Below are positions 54,918 through 63,473 of a stretch of DNA of 64,000 nucleotides, in pieces (position 1 is the first letter of the stretch; each line of letters starts with the position of its first letter). The notes under the pieces were generated by a model. The model was given only the letters and a program-made list of their open reading frames with translations. It was not told the origin of the DNA and did no database searches. Location of the stretch: NCBI RefSeq assembly GCF_946480305.1, contig NZ_CAMLJQ010000015.1:32019-96018 (forward strand). The letters run 5' to 3'. Origin of the DNA: an uncultured Caldimonas sp. GTDB taxonomy: Bacteria > Pseudomonadota > Gammaproteobacteria > Burkholderiales > Burkholderiaceae. The position numbers and the translations under genes are program-made.

Positions 54918-55490
54918 ATGATCGGTCGTCTGACGGGCGTGATCGCGGAGAAGGCCCCTCCGCTGGTGTTGATCGATGTCAACGGCGTCGGCTATGAAGT
55001 CGACGTGCCGATGAGCACCTTCTACAACCTCCCGAACCTGGGCGAGCGCACCACGCTGCTCACCCATTTCGTCGTGCGCGAGGATGCGCAGATCCTGTTC
55101 GGCTTCGGCACGCCGTCCGAGCGCGAAACCTTCCGCCAGCTCATCCGCATCTCGGGCGTCGGGCCGCGGACCGCGTTGTCGATCCTTTCCGGCATGAGCG
55201 TGGGCGACCTGGCTCAGGCGGTGAGTCTGCAGGAGGCCGGCCGCCTGGTGAAGGTACCCGGCATCGGCAAGAAGACGGCCGAACGGCTGCTGCTCGAACT
55301 GAAGGGCAAGCTGGGCGCAGACATTGCACAGCCTTCCACGGTGGTCAGCGACGCGCATGCCGACGTGCTGCAGGCGCTCGTGGCGCTCGGCTACAGCGAC
55401 AAGGAGGCCGCCGCCGCGCTGAAGGCGCTGCCGGCCGACGTGGGGGTGAGCGATGGCATCAAGCTCGCGTTGAAGGCGCTGGCGAAGTAG
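54918..55490 (+). CDS. ruvA: Holliday junction branch migration protein RuvA
   Basis: A 190-residue DNA-binding subunit that tetramerises on Holliday junctions. [31 protein letters not shown] is the OB-fold domain; two helix-hairpin-helix motifs follow ([19 protein letters not shown] and [19 protein letters not shown]), then the RuvB-binding domain III. GATAAT ends six bases before the ATG, suggesting a leaderless start; the 14-mer around it is identical at gspC. ruvB follows after seven bases. Confidence 0.97.
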   Translation: MIGRLTGVIAEKAPPLVLIDVNGVGYEVDVPMSTFYNLPNLGERTTLLTHFVVREDAQILFGFGTPSERETFRQLIRISGVGPRTALSILSGMSVGDLAQAVSLQEAGRLVKVPGIGKKTAERLLLELKGKLGADIAQPSTVVSDAHADVLQALVALGYSDKEAAAALKALPADVGVSDGIKLALKALAK

Positions 55491-55497
55491 ATCCACG

Positions 55498-56562
55498 ATG
55501 AGCATCCAGACCGACGACTTCACCCCGCCACCGCGCCAGCGGGTGGTGTCCGCCACGCCGAGTTCGCCGAACGAAGAGGCCATCGAGCGCGCGCTGCGCC
55601 CCAAGGGCCTGCAGGAGTACGTCGGCCAGACCAAGGCGCGAGAGCAGTTGGAGATCTTCATCGGCGCGGCCCGCAAGCGTGGCGAGGCGCTCGACCACGT
55701 GCTGCTGTTCGGCCCGCCGGGCCTGGGCAAGACCACGCTCAGCCACATCATTGCGCACGAGCTGGGCGTGAACCTGCGGCAAACCTCCGGCCCGGTGCTC
55801 GAGAAGCCGAAAGACCTGGCGGCCTTGCTGACCAACCTCGAGCGCAACGACGTCCTCTTCATCGACGAGATCCACCGGCTGAGCCCGGTCGTCGAAGAAA
55901 TCCTCTATCCGGCGCTGGAGGACTACCAGATCGACATCATGATCGGCGAGGGCCCCGCCGCGCGCTCGATCAAGCTCGACCTGCAGCCTTTCACGCTGGT
56001 CGGTGCCACCACGCGCGCCGGCATGCTGACCAACCCGCTGCGCGACCGCTTCGGCATCGTCGCGCGCCTGGAGTTCTATACCGCCGACGAGCTGTCGCGC
56101 ATCGTCACCCGCTCCGCCGGACTGCTCGGCGCGCCGATCGACGCCGGCGGCTCGCTGGAGATCGCGCGCCGCTCGCGCGGCACGCCCCGCATCGCCAACC
56201 GCCTGCTGCGCCGCGTGCGCGACTATGCCGAGGTCAAGGGCGACGGGCAGATCACGAAAGGCATGGCCGACAAGGCGCTGGCGATGCTCGACGTCGACCC
56301 CCAAGGCTTCGACATGATGGACCGCAAGCTGCTCGAGGCGGTGATCCACAAGTTCGATGGCGGGCCGGTCGGGCTGGACAACGTGGCGGCGGCGATCGGC
56401 GAGGAGCGCGACACGATCGAAGACGTGATCGAGCCGTACCTGATCCAGCAGGGTTACCTGCAGCGCACGCCACGTGGCCGCATCGCCACGCTGGCGGCAT
56501 ACCGGCACCTCGGCATCGCACCCCCCGGGCGGGCAGAGGCGGGCGATCTGTTCCGGGAATGA
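55498..56562 (+). CDS. ruvB: Holliday junction branch migration ATPase RuvB
   Basis: A 354-residue AAA+ motor that drives branch migration with RuvA and RuvC. Walker A GPPGLGKT is at 72-79, Walker [13 protein letters not shown], and sensor 1 VGATTRAG; the arginine-finger [13 protein letters not shown] segment and the winged-helix C-domain ([22 protein letters not shown]) are complete. The N-terminus is about 15 residues longer than in E. coli. It forms an operon with ruvA; ruvC is not in the window. Confidence 0.97.
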   Translation: MSIQTDDFTPPPRQRVVSATPSSPNEEAIERALRPKGLQEYVGQTKAREQLEIFIGAARKRGEALDHVLLFGPPGLGKTTLSHIIAHELGVNLRQTSGPVLEKPKDLAALLTNLERNDVLFIDEIHRLSPVVEEILYPALEDYQIDIMIGEGPAARSIKLDLQPFTLVGATTRAGMLTNPLRDRFGIVARLEFYTADELSRIVTRSAGLLGAPIDAGGSLEIARRSRGTPRIANRLLRRVRDYAEVKGDGQITKGMADKALAMLDVDPQGFDMMDRKLLEAVIHKFDGGPVGLDNVAAAIGEERDTIEDVIEPYLIQQGYLQRTPRGRIATLAAYRHLGIAPPGRAEAGDLFRE

Positions 56563-56577
56563 AGCGCCGGAACGGGT

Positions 56578-56946
56578 TCAGATCAGGTCTTCGATGATCA
56601 GCCGCCGGTAGCGCTCGGCGATGCGGGCGCCATGCTGCTTGGCGATGGCAGCCACCCGTTCGGCACGGACGGTTTCCGGTGCAAACACCACCAGCCAGCC
56701 GCAGCCCTCGGCCGCAAGCTGCCGGTAGCGGCGCATCAACACGGCTTCGAAGCCGAATTCGGCAATGCCGCTCGTGCGGCTCAGCATGTCGGCCATCGTC
56801 GACGCCTCTTCCGAGGCCGTGAAGCGCACGATGTCGTCTTCGTAGAAGCCGTCGTCGAGCAGCGCCTGCGCCGCGCGCTCGGCGTGCTCGTCGCTCTCGA
56901 ACGCGATCACGACGTGACCCACCGGATCAAAGGCGCCGAGTGTCAT
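56578..56946 (-). CDS. Conserved hypothetical protein
   Basis: A 122-residue soluble protein I cannot name. It begins MTLGAFDPVGHVVIAFESDEHAERA, reminiscent of the alpha/beta, stress-protein-like domains in which two half-repeats bracket an acidic loop (DDGFYEDDIVRFTASEEA). No signal peptide, membrane helix or catalytic motif is seen. Two start options each have a good ribosome binding site: ATG 56946 (AGGAGGTGCCG, chosen) and GTG 56982 (AAGGAGACGGCC), 12 codons further upstream. It is convergent with ruvB. Confidence 0.75.
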   Translation of the reverse strand: MTLGAFDPVGHVVIAFESDEHAERAAQALLDDGFYEDDIVRFTASEEASTMADMLSRTSGIAEFGFEAVLMRRYRQLAAEGCGWLVVFAPETVRAERVAAIAKQHGARIAERYRRLIIEDLI

Positions 56947-57026
56947 CGGCACCTCCTGCTTGCTCATCTTCTTGAGTGCCACGGCCGTCTCCTTCCGGGC
57001 TGAAGAGATGGCTTCGAGTGTAGGAC

Positions 57027-58148
57027 TCAGCGCCTGCCTGGCAAGCCGACGGCGGGTGACCCTTGCGTCGTTGGGGAGCTAGCCTGAGGTCCGGTGCACA
57101 GCATCCCCACGAGCCACAGTCCGGCCACGATGCCGGTTGCTGCCGCCGCGAGCGTGAACCAGGGCAGCAGGTGCGCGTTCCACAGCAACCATGACGTCGC
57201 GCCGAGCAGAGCCAGGAACAGTGCAGCAGACGCCACCCGGACGGGGTAGCTCATCGGTGGGTCATAGAGGCTGACCTGCGCCATCTCGAACGGCGGCTTG
57301 GGGTGGCGGGCCGCCACGTCTGCCGGCCGCCAACCGGGGGGCTTGAACCACACGCGCAGCTTGTCCGACCAGCGCTGCGTACGCCAGCTGTCCTTCGCCA
57401 GCTCCCAATACACCTGCAGGTTGGCCCACACCGGGTTCCAGCTGCGCAACGGGCCGCGTGTGCCGTAGACGCAAGGGTCGCGATCGTCTTCTTCTTCGAA
57501 GGTGTCGAACAGGCGGTCCCACAGGATCAGGATGCCCCCGTAGTTCTTGTCGATGTACTTGTCGTTCACCGCATGATGGACGCGGTGGTTGCTCGGTGAG
57601 CAGAACACCCGGTCAAACCAACCGAGGCGGCCGATCTGTTGCGTGTGAACCCAGTATTGATAGAGCAGGTCGATCAACGCAACGCTGGCAAACACCAGAG
57701 GCGGCACGCCGATGACGGCCATCGGCAGGTAGAAGATCCAGCTGCCGATCCAGCCGGTGCTCGTTTGCCGCAGCGCCGTCGAGAGGTTGTAGTCCTCGCT
57801 CTGGTGGTGCACCACGTGCGCGGCCCAGAACAGCGCGCATTCGTGCCCCAGCCGGTGGTTCCAGTAGTAGAAGAAGTCGTACAGCAGCAGCGCGGCCACC
57901 CACACCCACCAGGCATCGGCTGGCAGGTTCCACACCGCGAGGTGACTGTGCACGAGGGCATAGATGCCGACCGCCATCAGCTTCGTGAACAGTCCGGCCA
58001 ACTGGCTCATGATGCCGAGCCCGATGCTGTTCATCGCGTCGTTGAGCCGATAGGTGTTGCGTCCGCGCGCAACGCCGACTGCGTACTCCACGGCGATCAG
58101 CAGCAGGAAGACCGGCGTGGCGAGAACGATGACCTGGGCGGCTTGCAT
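57027..58148 (-). CDS. Sterol desaturase/fatty acid hydroxylase family membrane protein
   Basis: A 373-residue inner-membrane di-iron oxygenase-type protein. The three histidine clusters are present: HRLGH (98-102), HVVHH (111-115) and HRVHHAVN further on, with YKYIDKNYGG-like context. About five to six membrane segments, including two extra ones at the C-terminus. It belongs to the C-5 sterol desaturase/alkylglycerol mono-oxygenase-like superfamily; in bacteria substrates are usually unknown lipids. Start ATG 58148 follows CAGGAG by 12 bases; ATG 58160 and GTG 58187 are alternatives. Confidence 0.88.
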   Translation of the reverse strand: MQAAQVIVLATPVFLLLIAVEYAVGVARGRNTYRLNDAMNSIGLGIMSQLAGLFTKLMAVGIYALVHSHLAVWNLPADAWWVWVAALLLYDFFYYWNHRLGHECALFWAAHVVHHQSEDYNLSTALRQTSTGWIGSWIFYLPMAVIGVPPLVFASVALIDLLYQYWVHTQQIGRLGWFDRVFCSPSNHRVHHAVNDKYIDKNYGGILILWDRLFDTFEEEDDRDPCVYGTRGPLRSWNPVWANLQVYWELAKDSWRTQRWSDKLRVWFKPPGWRPADVAARHPKPPFEMAQVSLYDPPMSYPVRVASAALFLALLGATSWLLWNAHLLPWFTLAAAATGIVAGLWLVGMLCTGPQASSPTTQGSPAVGLPGRR

Positions 58149-58257
58149 GACGTGCGGCATCTCCTGGCGTAGCGGCCAGTCTGGCACGATCGTTCTATTT
58201 TTTGCAGCGGGTGCGGCCTAGGGACTGCACGGATTGCAGCCCGCGGGCCGGGAGTTG

Positions 58258-58926
58258 TCAGGCAGTGTGACCGACGCGATCGCCGTCCGAGGTCTCGTCG
58301 CGCGATGCACTGAGGTGTTGCGTGTCGGCCCAGCCGACCAGGATGAAGCCCTCGCCGGTGAACAGCAGCCGGTTGATGCTCGCGTTCCCCAGCTGCCAGG
58401 TCCGCGGCGCCTGCAGGTCGACTCGAGAGGCAGCGCGATAGAGGCAGTCCAGCACGCCGCCGTGAGCCACCAGCGCGATCGTCTGCCCGGGATGGCGTTC
58501 GGCGATGGAAGTGGCGGTCTCGATCACGCGTGCGTAGAAGCCGGTCAGGGTTTCGCCCCCCTCCGGCCCGAAGGAGGGATCGCGCTTGCGCCAGCGCAAT
58601 GCAGATTCGGGCCACCGCTCCTCGACCTCCTTGAACGTCATGCCCTGGAACTCGCCGAAGTGCCGCTCACGCAGCCCTCTTTCGGTCTGCACCGGCACGC
58701 TCACCGCGCGGCCCAGCTCCACCGCGGTTTCATACGCACGTGAGAGGTCGCTGGAGTAGATGGCGTGGATGGTCTCGTCGGCCAGGGCCGCGCTCATGCG
58801 TTGCGCCTGCCAGCGGCCCGTGTCATTGAGCGGGACGTCAAGGTGCCCTTGGAGCCGGGTGTCGACGTTCCAGGCGGTTTCGCCGTGGCGGACGGCAAGG
58901 ATGCGGGTGACTTCGGAATGAGGCAT
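58258..58926 (-). CDS. Histidine phosphatase (phosphoglycerate mutase-like) family protein
   Basis: A 222-residue cytoplasmic enzyme of the histidine phosphatase superfamily. The catalytic RHGETAWN motif holds His14; the second His is in VAHGGVLD. The SSDLSRAYETAVELG and LRERHFGEFQGMTF segments match the cofactor-independent phosphatase group (GpmB/CobC-like) rather than glycolytic GpmA. A link to cobalamin synthesis through the cobT homologue is possible but not supported by position. Precise substrate unknown. Confidence 0.9.
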   Translation of the reverse strand: MPHSEVTRILAVRHGETAWNVDTRLQGHLDVPLNDTGRWQAQRMSAALADETIHAIYSSDLSRAYETAVELGRAVSVPVQTERGLRERHFGEFQGMTFKEVEERWPESALRWRKRDPSFGPEGGETLTGFYARVIETATSIAERHPGQTIALVAHGGVLDCLYRAASRVDLQAPRTWQLGNASINRLLFTGEGFILVGWADTQHLSASRDETSDGDRVGHTA

Positions 58927-58983
58927 GGCGCGCAGGCATAGGGGCAGCGGGCTGATTGTCGCCCGTCGGCCCCATGCCTGCAC

Positions 58984-59610
58984 TCACGCCAGTCGCTTGT
59001 TGAGTGTGTAAGTGCCCGAAAAGCGCGCCTGCGCCAGCACATGCCCCTCGATCGCCTCGCGCACCTGGGCGCCGGTGAACGAGCCGTCCACCGGGCAGTG
59101 CGCGGTATCGAGCGCGTAGAGCGTGAAGACGTAGCGGTGCATCAACGAATCGTTGAACGGCGGGAAGGGGCCGTCGTAGCCGAAATACTGGCCGCCCATG
59201 TCGTCGTTGCCTGCAAACCAGCCGGTGTAGTCGTTCAAGCCGTGCCGCGCTCCGTGGAGGGTGGCCGGGCCGCTCTTGCCGCGTGCCGTGAACTCCCGGC
59301 TGTATTCGCCTTCCGCGATCTGGCGCAGCGAGGCGGGCAAATCCACCATCACCCAGTGAAAGAAGTCGATCCGGGGCAGATCGGAGGGCACCTCCCTGTC
59401 CGCCTGGTTGACGTCGTCGCCGCGGCTCGGCACGTCGGGGTCGTGGCAGATCAGCGCGAAGGACTTCGTGCCGTCCGGCACGTCGCTCCATGCGAGGTGG
59501 GGGTTGACGTTGTCCGAAAAGGTCACGCCCCCCTGGCCGTCGGGCCTGCCGGCAGCGTAACGCGCGGGAATGCGCTGCCCGTCGCTCCAACTATTGCTCG
59601 AGAGTTTCAT
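58984..59610 (-). CDS. YbhB/YbcL family (phosphatidylethanolamine-binding-like) protein
   Basis: A 208-residue protein of the PEBP fold (Raf kinase inhibitor-like). The ligand-pocket signatures NPHLAWSDVPDGTKSFALICHDPD and the FFHWVMVDLPASLRQIAEGEYS segment are present. No signal peptide is seen, so it is cytoplasmic. Function in bacteria is mostly unknown. It carries a larger central insertion than E. coli YbhB (158 residues). GGAGACGCGC precedes the ATG. Confidence 0.92.
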   Translation of the reverse strand: MKLSSNSWSDGQRIPARYAAGRPDGQGGVTFSDNVNPHLAWSDVPDGTKSFALICHDPDVPSRGDDVNQADREVPSDLPRIDFFHWVMVDLPASLRQIAEGEYSREFTARGKSGPATLHGARHGLNDYTGWFAGNDDMGGQYFGYDGPFPPFNDSLMHRYVFTLYALDTAHCPVDGSFTGAQVREAIEGHVLAQARFSGTYTLNKRLA

Positions 59611-59643
59611 GCGCGTCTCCTGGGTCTCGATGGAAAGGCGGGG

Positions 59644-59967
59644 TCAGACGCCCCAGACGATCTCCTTGTCCGCTGCATGCGAGCGCCGCATCATCTCGAT
59701 CAACGGCCACGCGCGCTGGCGCAAGGTCACCGCCTCGCGCGGCGCCAGCGTCCGTCCTTCGGCGCGCGCCTCTTCCTCGGCGCGTTGCCGCTCGGCCTCC
59801 TCGTCGAGCACGGCCTTTTCGAGCGCTGCGATCGCCGCAGGCATGTCGGCCGGCAGGATGATGCCGGTCGGTGCCGCTTCCTTGCCGATCAACTTGACGA
59901 CGTGGTCGCCTGCCGGGCCCGTCATGATGACGTCGCCCGCAACCTTGGACTTGAACTTGTAGAGCAT
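59644..59967 (-). CDS. DUF1840 family protein
   Basis: A 107-residue cytoplasmic protein matching the DUF1840 family of betaproteobacteria: MLYKFKSKVAGDVIMTGPAGDHVVKLIGKE at the N-terminus, a Glu/Arg/Ala-rich helix (LEKAVLDEEAERQRAEEEAR) and a C-terminal LRQRAWPLIEMMRRSHAADKEIVWGV. Function is unknown. It lies two bases after the stop of the methyltransferase gene, so is likely co-transcribed with it. Confidence 0.88.
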   Translation of the reverse strand: MLYKFKSKVAGDVIMTGPAGDHVVKLIGKEAAPTGIILPADMPAAIAALEKAVLDEEAERQRAEEEARAEGRTLAPREAVTLRQRAWPLIEMMRRSHAADKEIVWGV

Positions 59968-59969
59968 GT

Positions 59970-61205
59970 TCAGTGGTACATGTAGCTGCGGTTGAAGGGG
60001 TAATCCGATTGTGCGCCCCGCACCGGGCCATCGTCCTCGCGCCCGGTTGGGCGTGCCGCAAGCAGTTGAAACAGCGAGATCCATCCACGCTCGAAACTCA
60101 TGGCGCAGCCGGCCAGGTAAAGCCGGTACGCCCGGACCGTCCGCTCGTTGGTCAGTGCACGGGCGCGGTCGAGATGTTGCTCGAGGCCATCAGACCAGGC
60201 CCAGAGCGTGCGCGCGTAATGGGGTCGAAGATTCTCCGCATCGAGCAGCTCCAGTCCGGCCGAGGAAAGGCTTTCGGCGACCCGTGCCACATGCAGCAGC
60301 TCGCCACCCGGAAAGATGTACTTCTCGATGAAGTCCCCCATGCCGCCACCCAGTTGGTTGTTCGCCAGCCCGCCTGCGGTGATCCCGTGGTTCATCACAA
60401 GTCCGCCGGGGCGAAGGAGCCGCCTGATCTTGCTGAAATACGGTTGCATGTTCGCGCGCCCCACATGCTCGAACATGCCGACGGAGGCAATGCGGTCGAA
60501 CGGGCGGTCTTCAGGCAGGTCTCGGTAGTCGAGCAGGTGCATCTGGACCCGCCCGCCAAGGCCGCGCTCGGCGATCAGGCGGTTCACGTGTGCATGCTGG
60601 TTCCTGGACAGCGTGATGCCCACGGCGTCCACGCCATAGTGTTCTGCGGCCCAAAGCAGCAGCCCGCCCCAGCCGGCGCCGATGTCCAGGATGCGTTCGC
60701 CCGGGCGCAGTTGCAGCTTGCGGCAGATGTGGTCGAGCTTGGCCTCCTGTGCTTGCGCGAGCGACATGTCCGTGTCGCGGAAGTACGCGCACGAGTACAC
60801 GCGCCGCGGGTCGAGCCACAGGGCGTAGAAGTCGTCGGAGACGTCATAGTGGAACTGGATCTGCCGGGCGTCGCGCGCCTTGCGGTGGCGGTATGCGGAA
60901 TGCAGAAAGGCGAGCCAGCGCTGCCAGCCGGACGTCGCGTCGGGCTGCAGCGGGTCACCCACGAGTCCGGCCGCCACGGCCATCACCTGCCGCATGCCGC
61001 CCTCGATGTCCACGTGGCCTCGCACATACGCGTCTGCCAGATCGCCGATCTGTCCGCGGGCCAGGGCCCCCAGCCACCGGGACTCGCTGAGCTTGAGCCG
61101 CACATCGGCATTCGCCGTGCCCGCACGGCCCCCCGGCCACTCCAGCGCCACGCTGCATGGCAGCGCTGCCAGACGCTGTTCAATCAGCCCAGACCATCCC
61201 TGCAT
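59970..61205 (-). CDS. Cyclopropane-fatty-acyl-phospholipid synthase family methyltransferase
   Basis: A 411-residue SAM-dependent enzyme of the CFA synthase family, which methylenates unsaturated acyl chains of membrane lipids. The N-terminal lipid-binding region (about 1-110) precedes the IQFHYDVSDDFYALWLDP signature, the SAM-binding LDIGAGWGG (173-181), GITLSRNQ, and the GMFEHVG and YIFPGGELLH motifs. Related branches carry out other fatty-acid modifications, so the exact product is uncertain. It is divergent from ptsI with 131 bases between. Confidence 0.92.
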   Translation of the reverse strand: MQGWSGLIEQRLAALPCSVALEWPGGRAGTANADVRLKLSESRWLGALARGQIGDLADAYVRGHVDIEGGMRQVMAVAAGLVGDPLQPDATSGWQRWLAFLHSAYRHRKARDARQIQFHYDVSDDFYALWLDPRRVYSCAYFRDTDMSLAQAQEAKLDHICRKLQLRPGERILDIGAGWGGLLLWAAEHYGVDAVGITLSRNQHAHVNRLIAERGLGGRVQMHLLDYRDLPEDRPFDRIASVGMFEHVGRANMQPYFSKIRRLLRPGGLVMNHGITAGGLANNQLGGGMGDFIEKYIFPGGELLHVARVAESLSSAGLELLDAENLRPHYARTLWAWSDGLEQHLDRARALTNERTVRAYRLYLAGCAMSFERGWISLFQLLAARPTGREDDGPVRGAQSDYPFNRSYMYH

Positions 61206-61336
61206 CGTCGCGGCCCCCCGGAGATTACTGCGGATCAACCCAACGCCAGGAGTCTCGGGCATTGCGTTGGCGCACGCAAGCCGGCCCCGGGGCAAACCGG
61301 GGCCCGAACGAGCTTGCGCGCTGCTAGCATCCCGCC

Positions 61337-63115
61337 ATGACATTGCAGGTTTTCGGTTTGCCCGTCGCGCGCGGCGTGGCCATTGGCAAGGCCGTCCTGG
61401 TCGCATCCAGCCGGGTCGACGTCGCGCACTACTTCATCAACGCCGACCAGGTCGAGCCGGAGATTGCGCGGCTACGCCAGGCCCGCGACATCGTCGCTCA
61501 CGAGCTTGCGACCCTGAAGCACGACATGCCGGGGGATGCCCCCCACGAGCTGGCTGCCTTGCTCGACGTGCACCTGATGCTGCTGCACGACGAATCGCTG
61601 ACCGGTGCCACCAAGCAGTGGATCCAGGACCGCCACTACAACGCCGAATGGGCCCTGTCGGCTCAGCTCGAAGTGCTTGCAAGACAGTTCGACGAGATGG
61701 ACGACGACTATCTGCGCGAACGAAAGGCCGACATCGAGCAGGTCGTGGAGCGCTTGCTTCGCGCCATGGCGCGCGGTGCCAGTTCGGCACTGGCGCCCGC
61801 CCCCGGCAAGTCGGTGCAGGACTGGGGTGGTGAGGAGCCGCTCGTCCTGATCGCCAACGACATTGCGCCCGCCGACATGCTCCAGTTCAAGCAGAGCGTG
61901 TTCAAGGGGTTCGTCACCGATGTCGGCGGCAAGACCTCCCATACCGCCATCGTCGCCCGAAGCATGGACATTCCTGCCATCGTCGGCGCACGGGAGGCGA
62001 GCCGGCTCATCCGGCAGGACGACTGGGTCATCATCGATGGCGACGCCGGCGTGGTCATCGTCGATCCGTCGCCCATCGTGCTCGAGGAATACCGTTTCCG
62101 GCAGCGGCAGAGCGAACTCGAGCGGGAGCGTCTTGCTCGGCTGAGGCATACCCCGGCAGTCACCCTGGACGGGGAGCAGGTCGAACTGCTTGCGAACATC
62201 GAACTTCCTCAGGACGCACCCGGCGCCCTGCAGGCCGGCGCGGTTGGGGTGGGGCTCTTCCGCAGCGAGTTCCTGTTCATGAACCGTGAGGGGGAGCTGC
62301 CTGGCGAAGACGAACAGTTCGAAGCGTACCGGGCGGCCGTGGAGGCAATGCAAGGGTTGCCCGTCACCATTCGCACGGTCGACATCGGCGCCGACAAGCC
62401 GCTCGAGCGCATGTCTCTCAGCGAGTTGCGGCATGAGCACACCCTCAACCCCGCGCTGGGGTTGCGTGCCATACGGTGGAGCCTGTCGGAGCCGAGCATG
62501 TTCCGTATGCAGCTCCGCGCGATCCTTCGGGCCAGCGCGTACGGCAAGGTCCGTTTGCTCATTCCCATGCTGGCGCATGCGAGCGAAATCAGGCAGACGT
62601 TCGACGCCATCGCACGCGCCAAGCAGCAGTTGAGGGATGCCGGCACGCCCTTCTTTGATGTCGAAGTGGGCGCCATGATCGAAGTGCCTGCTGCGGCGCT
62701 GATGATTCCGCTGTTCCTGCGCTATTTCGACTTCGTTTCGCTCGGGACCAACGATCTGATCCAGTACACGCTCGCGATCGATCGGGCGGACGAAAACGTG
62801 TCCTATCTGTACGACCCTTGGCACCCAGCCGTCCTGCAACTGGTCTTCGGCACCATCTCGACGGCGCGTGCCGCGGGCAAGGGCGTGAGCGTATGCGGCG
62901 AAATGGCCGGCGATCCCGCGTTCGTGCCCTTGCTGCTTGCCATGGGGTTGCGCAGCTTCTCCATGCACCCATCGCAGATCGCCGCCGTGAAGCAGCGAGT
63001 CCTGAGAGCCGACACGGGAAAGCTCGCCCTGAGCCTCGACCGCGTCCTTGCAAGCGACGATCCCCAAGCCGAGTTCCGCAAGCTGACCGGTGGGGATAGC
63101 GTACAAACGCACTGA
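61337..63115 (+). CDS. ptsI: Phosphoenolpyruvate-protein phosphotransferase (enzyme I of the PTS)
   Basis: A 592-residue cytoplasmic enzyme I that transfers phosphate from PEP to HPr. The N-domain phosphohistidine is His202 in GGKTSHTAIVAR. The PEP-binding C-domain carries GLFRSEFLFMNRE, the LNPALGLRAIR segment, VGAMIEVPAA, SLGTNDLIQYTLAIDR and the CGEMAGDP active-site Cys motif. In many Burkholderiales it follows manX/ptsH; those are not adjacent here. TAGCAT lies six bases before the ATG and no ribosome binding site is visible. The rRNA operon follows. Confidence 0.96.
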   Translation: MTLQVFGLPVARGVAIGKAVLVASSRVDVAHYFINADQVEPEIARLRQARDIVAHELATLKHDMPGDAPHELAALLDVHLMLLHDESLTGATKQWIQDRHYNAEWALSAQLEVLARQFDEMDDDYLRERKADIEQVVERLLRAMARGASSALAPAPGKSVQDWGGEEPLVLIANDIAPADMLQFKQSVFKGFVTDVGGKTSHTAIVARSMDIPAIVGAREASRLIRQDDWVIIDGDAGVVIVDPSPIVLEEYRFRQRQSELERERLARLRHTPAVTLDGEQVELLANIELPQDAPGALQAGAVGVGLFRSEFLFMNREGELPGEDEQFEAYRAAVEAMQGLPVTIRTVDIGADKPLERMSLSELRHEHTLNPALGLRAIRWSLSEPSMFRMQLRAILRASAYGKVRLLIPMLAHASEIRQTFDAIARAKQQLRDAGTPFFDVEVGAMIEVPAAALMIPLFLRYFDFVSLGTNDLIQYTLAIDRADENVSYLYDPWHPAVLQLVFGTISTARAAGKGVSVCGEMAGDPAFVPLLLAMGLRSFSMHPSQIAAVKQRVLRADTGKLALSLDRVLASDDPQAEFRKLTGGDSVQTH

Positions 63116-63231
63116 CCCGCTTGCATTGCTTTTTCGTTTCGTGCTACAGTCACTGTCTTCGCTGATCACGGCGGCGCCCCGAGAAAGGCAGCAGCAAAAA
63201 GTGATGAGCGAAGAAAAAAAGAGCCGAGTGC

Positions 63232-63261
63232 TTGACAGGGTTTAAAAAAGTTTGTCATAAT
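63232..63261 (+). promoter_or_regulatory. Predicted rRNA operon promoter
   Basis: A perfect -35 TTGACA (63232-63237) and -10 CATAAT (63256-63261) with an 18-base spacer lie about 215 bases before mature 16S. A-rich sequence immediately upstream (63196-63220) could act as an UP element. Confidence 0.75.
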
Positions 63262-63326
63262 CTCGCTTCTTTGCTGATGACGAGTCAGCGAACTGAAAAG
63301 CAAAGCAAGTGCGGCGCGATTCAGAT

Positions 63327-63339
63327 TGTTCTTTAACAA
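63327..63339 (+). promoter_or_regulatory. boxA antitermination site of the rRNA leader
   Basis: TGTTCTTTAACAA matches the rRNA boxA consensus (TGCTCTTTAACAA) with one difference. It would recruit NusB/NusE for antitermination of the rrn transcript. Confidence 0.8.
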
Positions 63340-63473
63340 ATAACAGCCGATAAGCGTGGGCGTTTGAAGGCGAATGCCAAGGATGCCTGGTGGCAACACT
63401 GGGCTCCACAAACGCTCACGGAAGATAGAAGTGAAGTTCACTTCAATTCCGTTTTGAGCAAAATTTCAAGATC

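Larger units (their letters stand above)
63116..63473 (+). promoter_or_regulatory. rRNA operon upstream region and leader
   Basis: A 358-bp stretch between ptsI and 16S without protein genes. It holds an inverted repeat (63157-63169 with 63201-63213, one mismatch), A-tracts resembling an UP element before the promoter, the rRNA promoter, a boxA, and an imperfect 11-bp stem (63356-63366 with 63409-63419) near the 16S 5' end. A second TTGCAT-N18-TACAGT promoter-like pair lies at 63121-63150. Confidence 0.7.
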
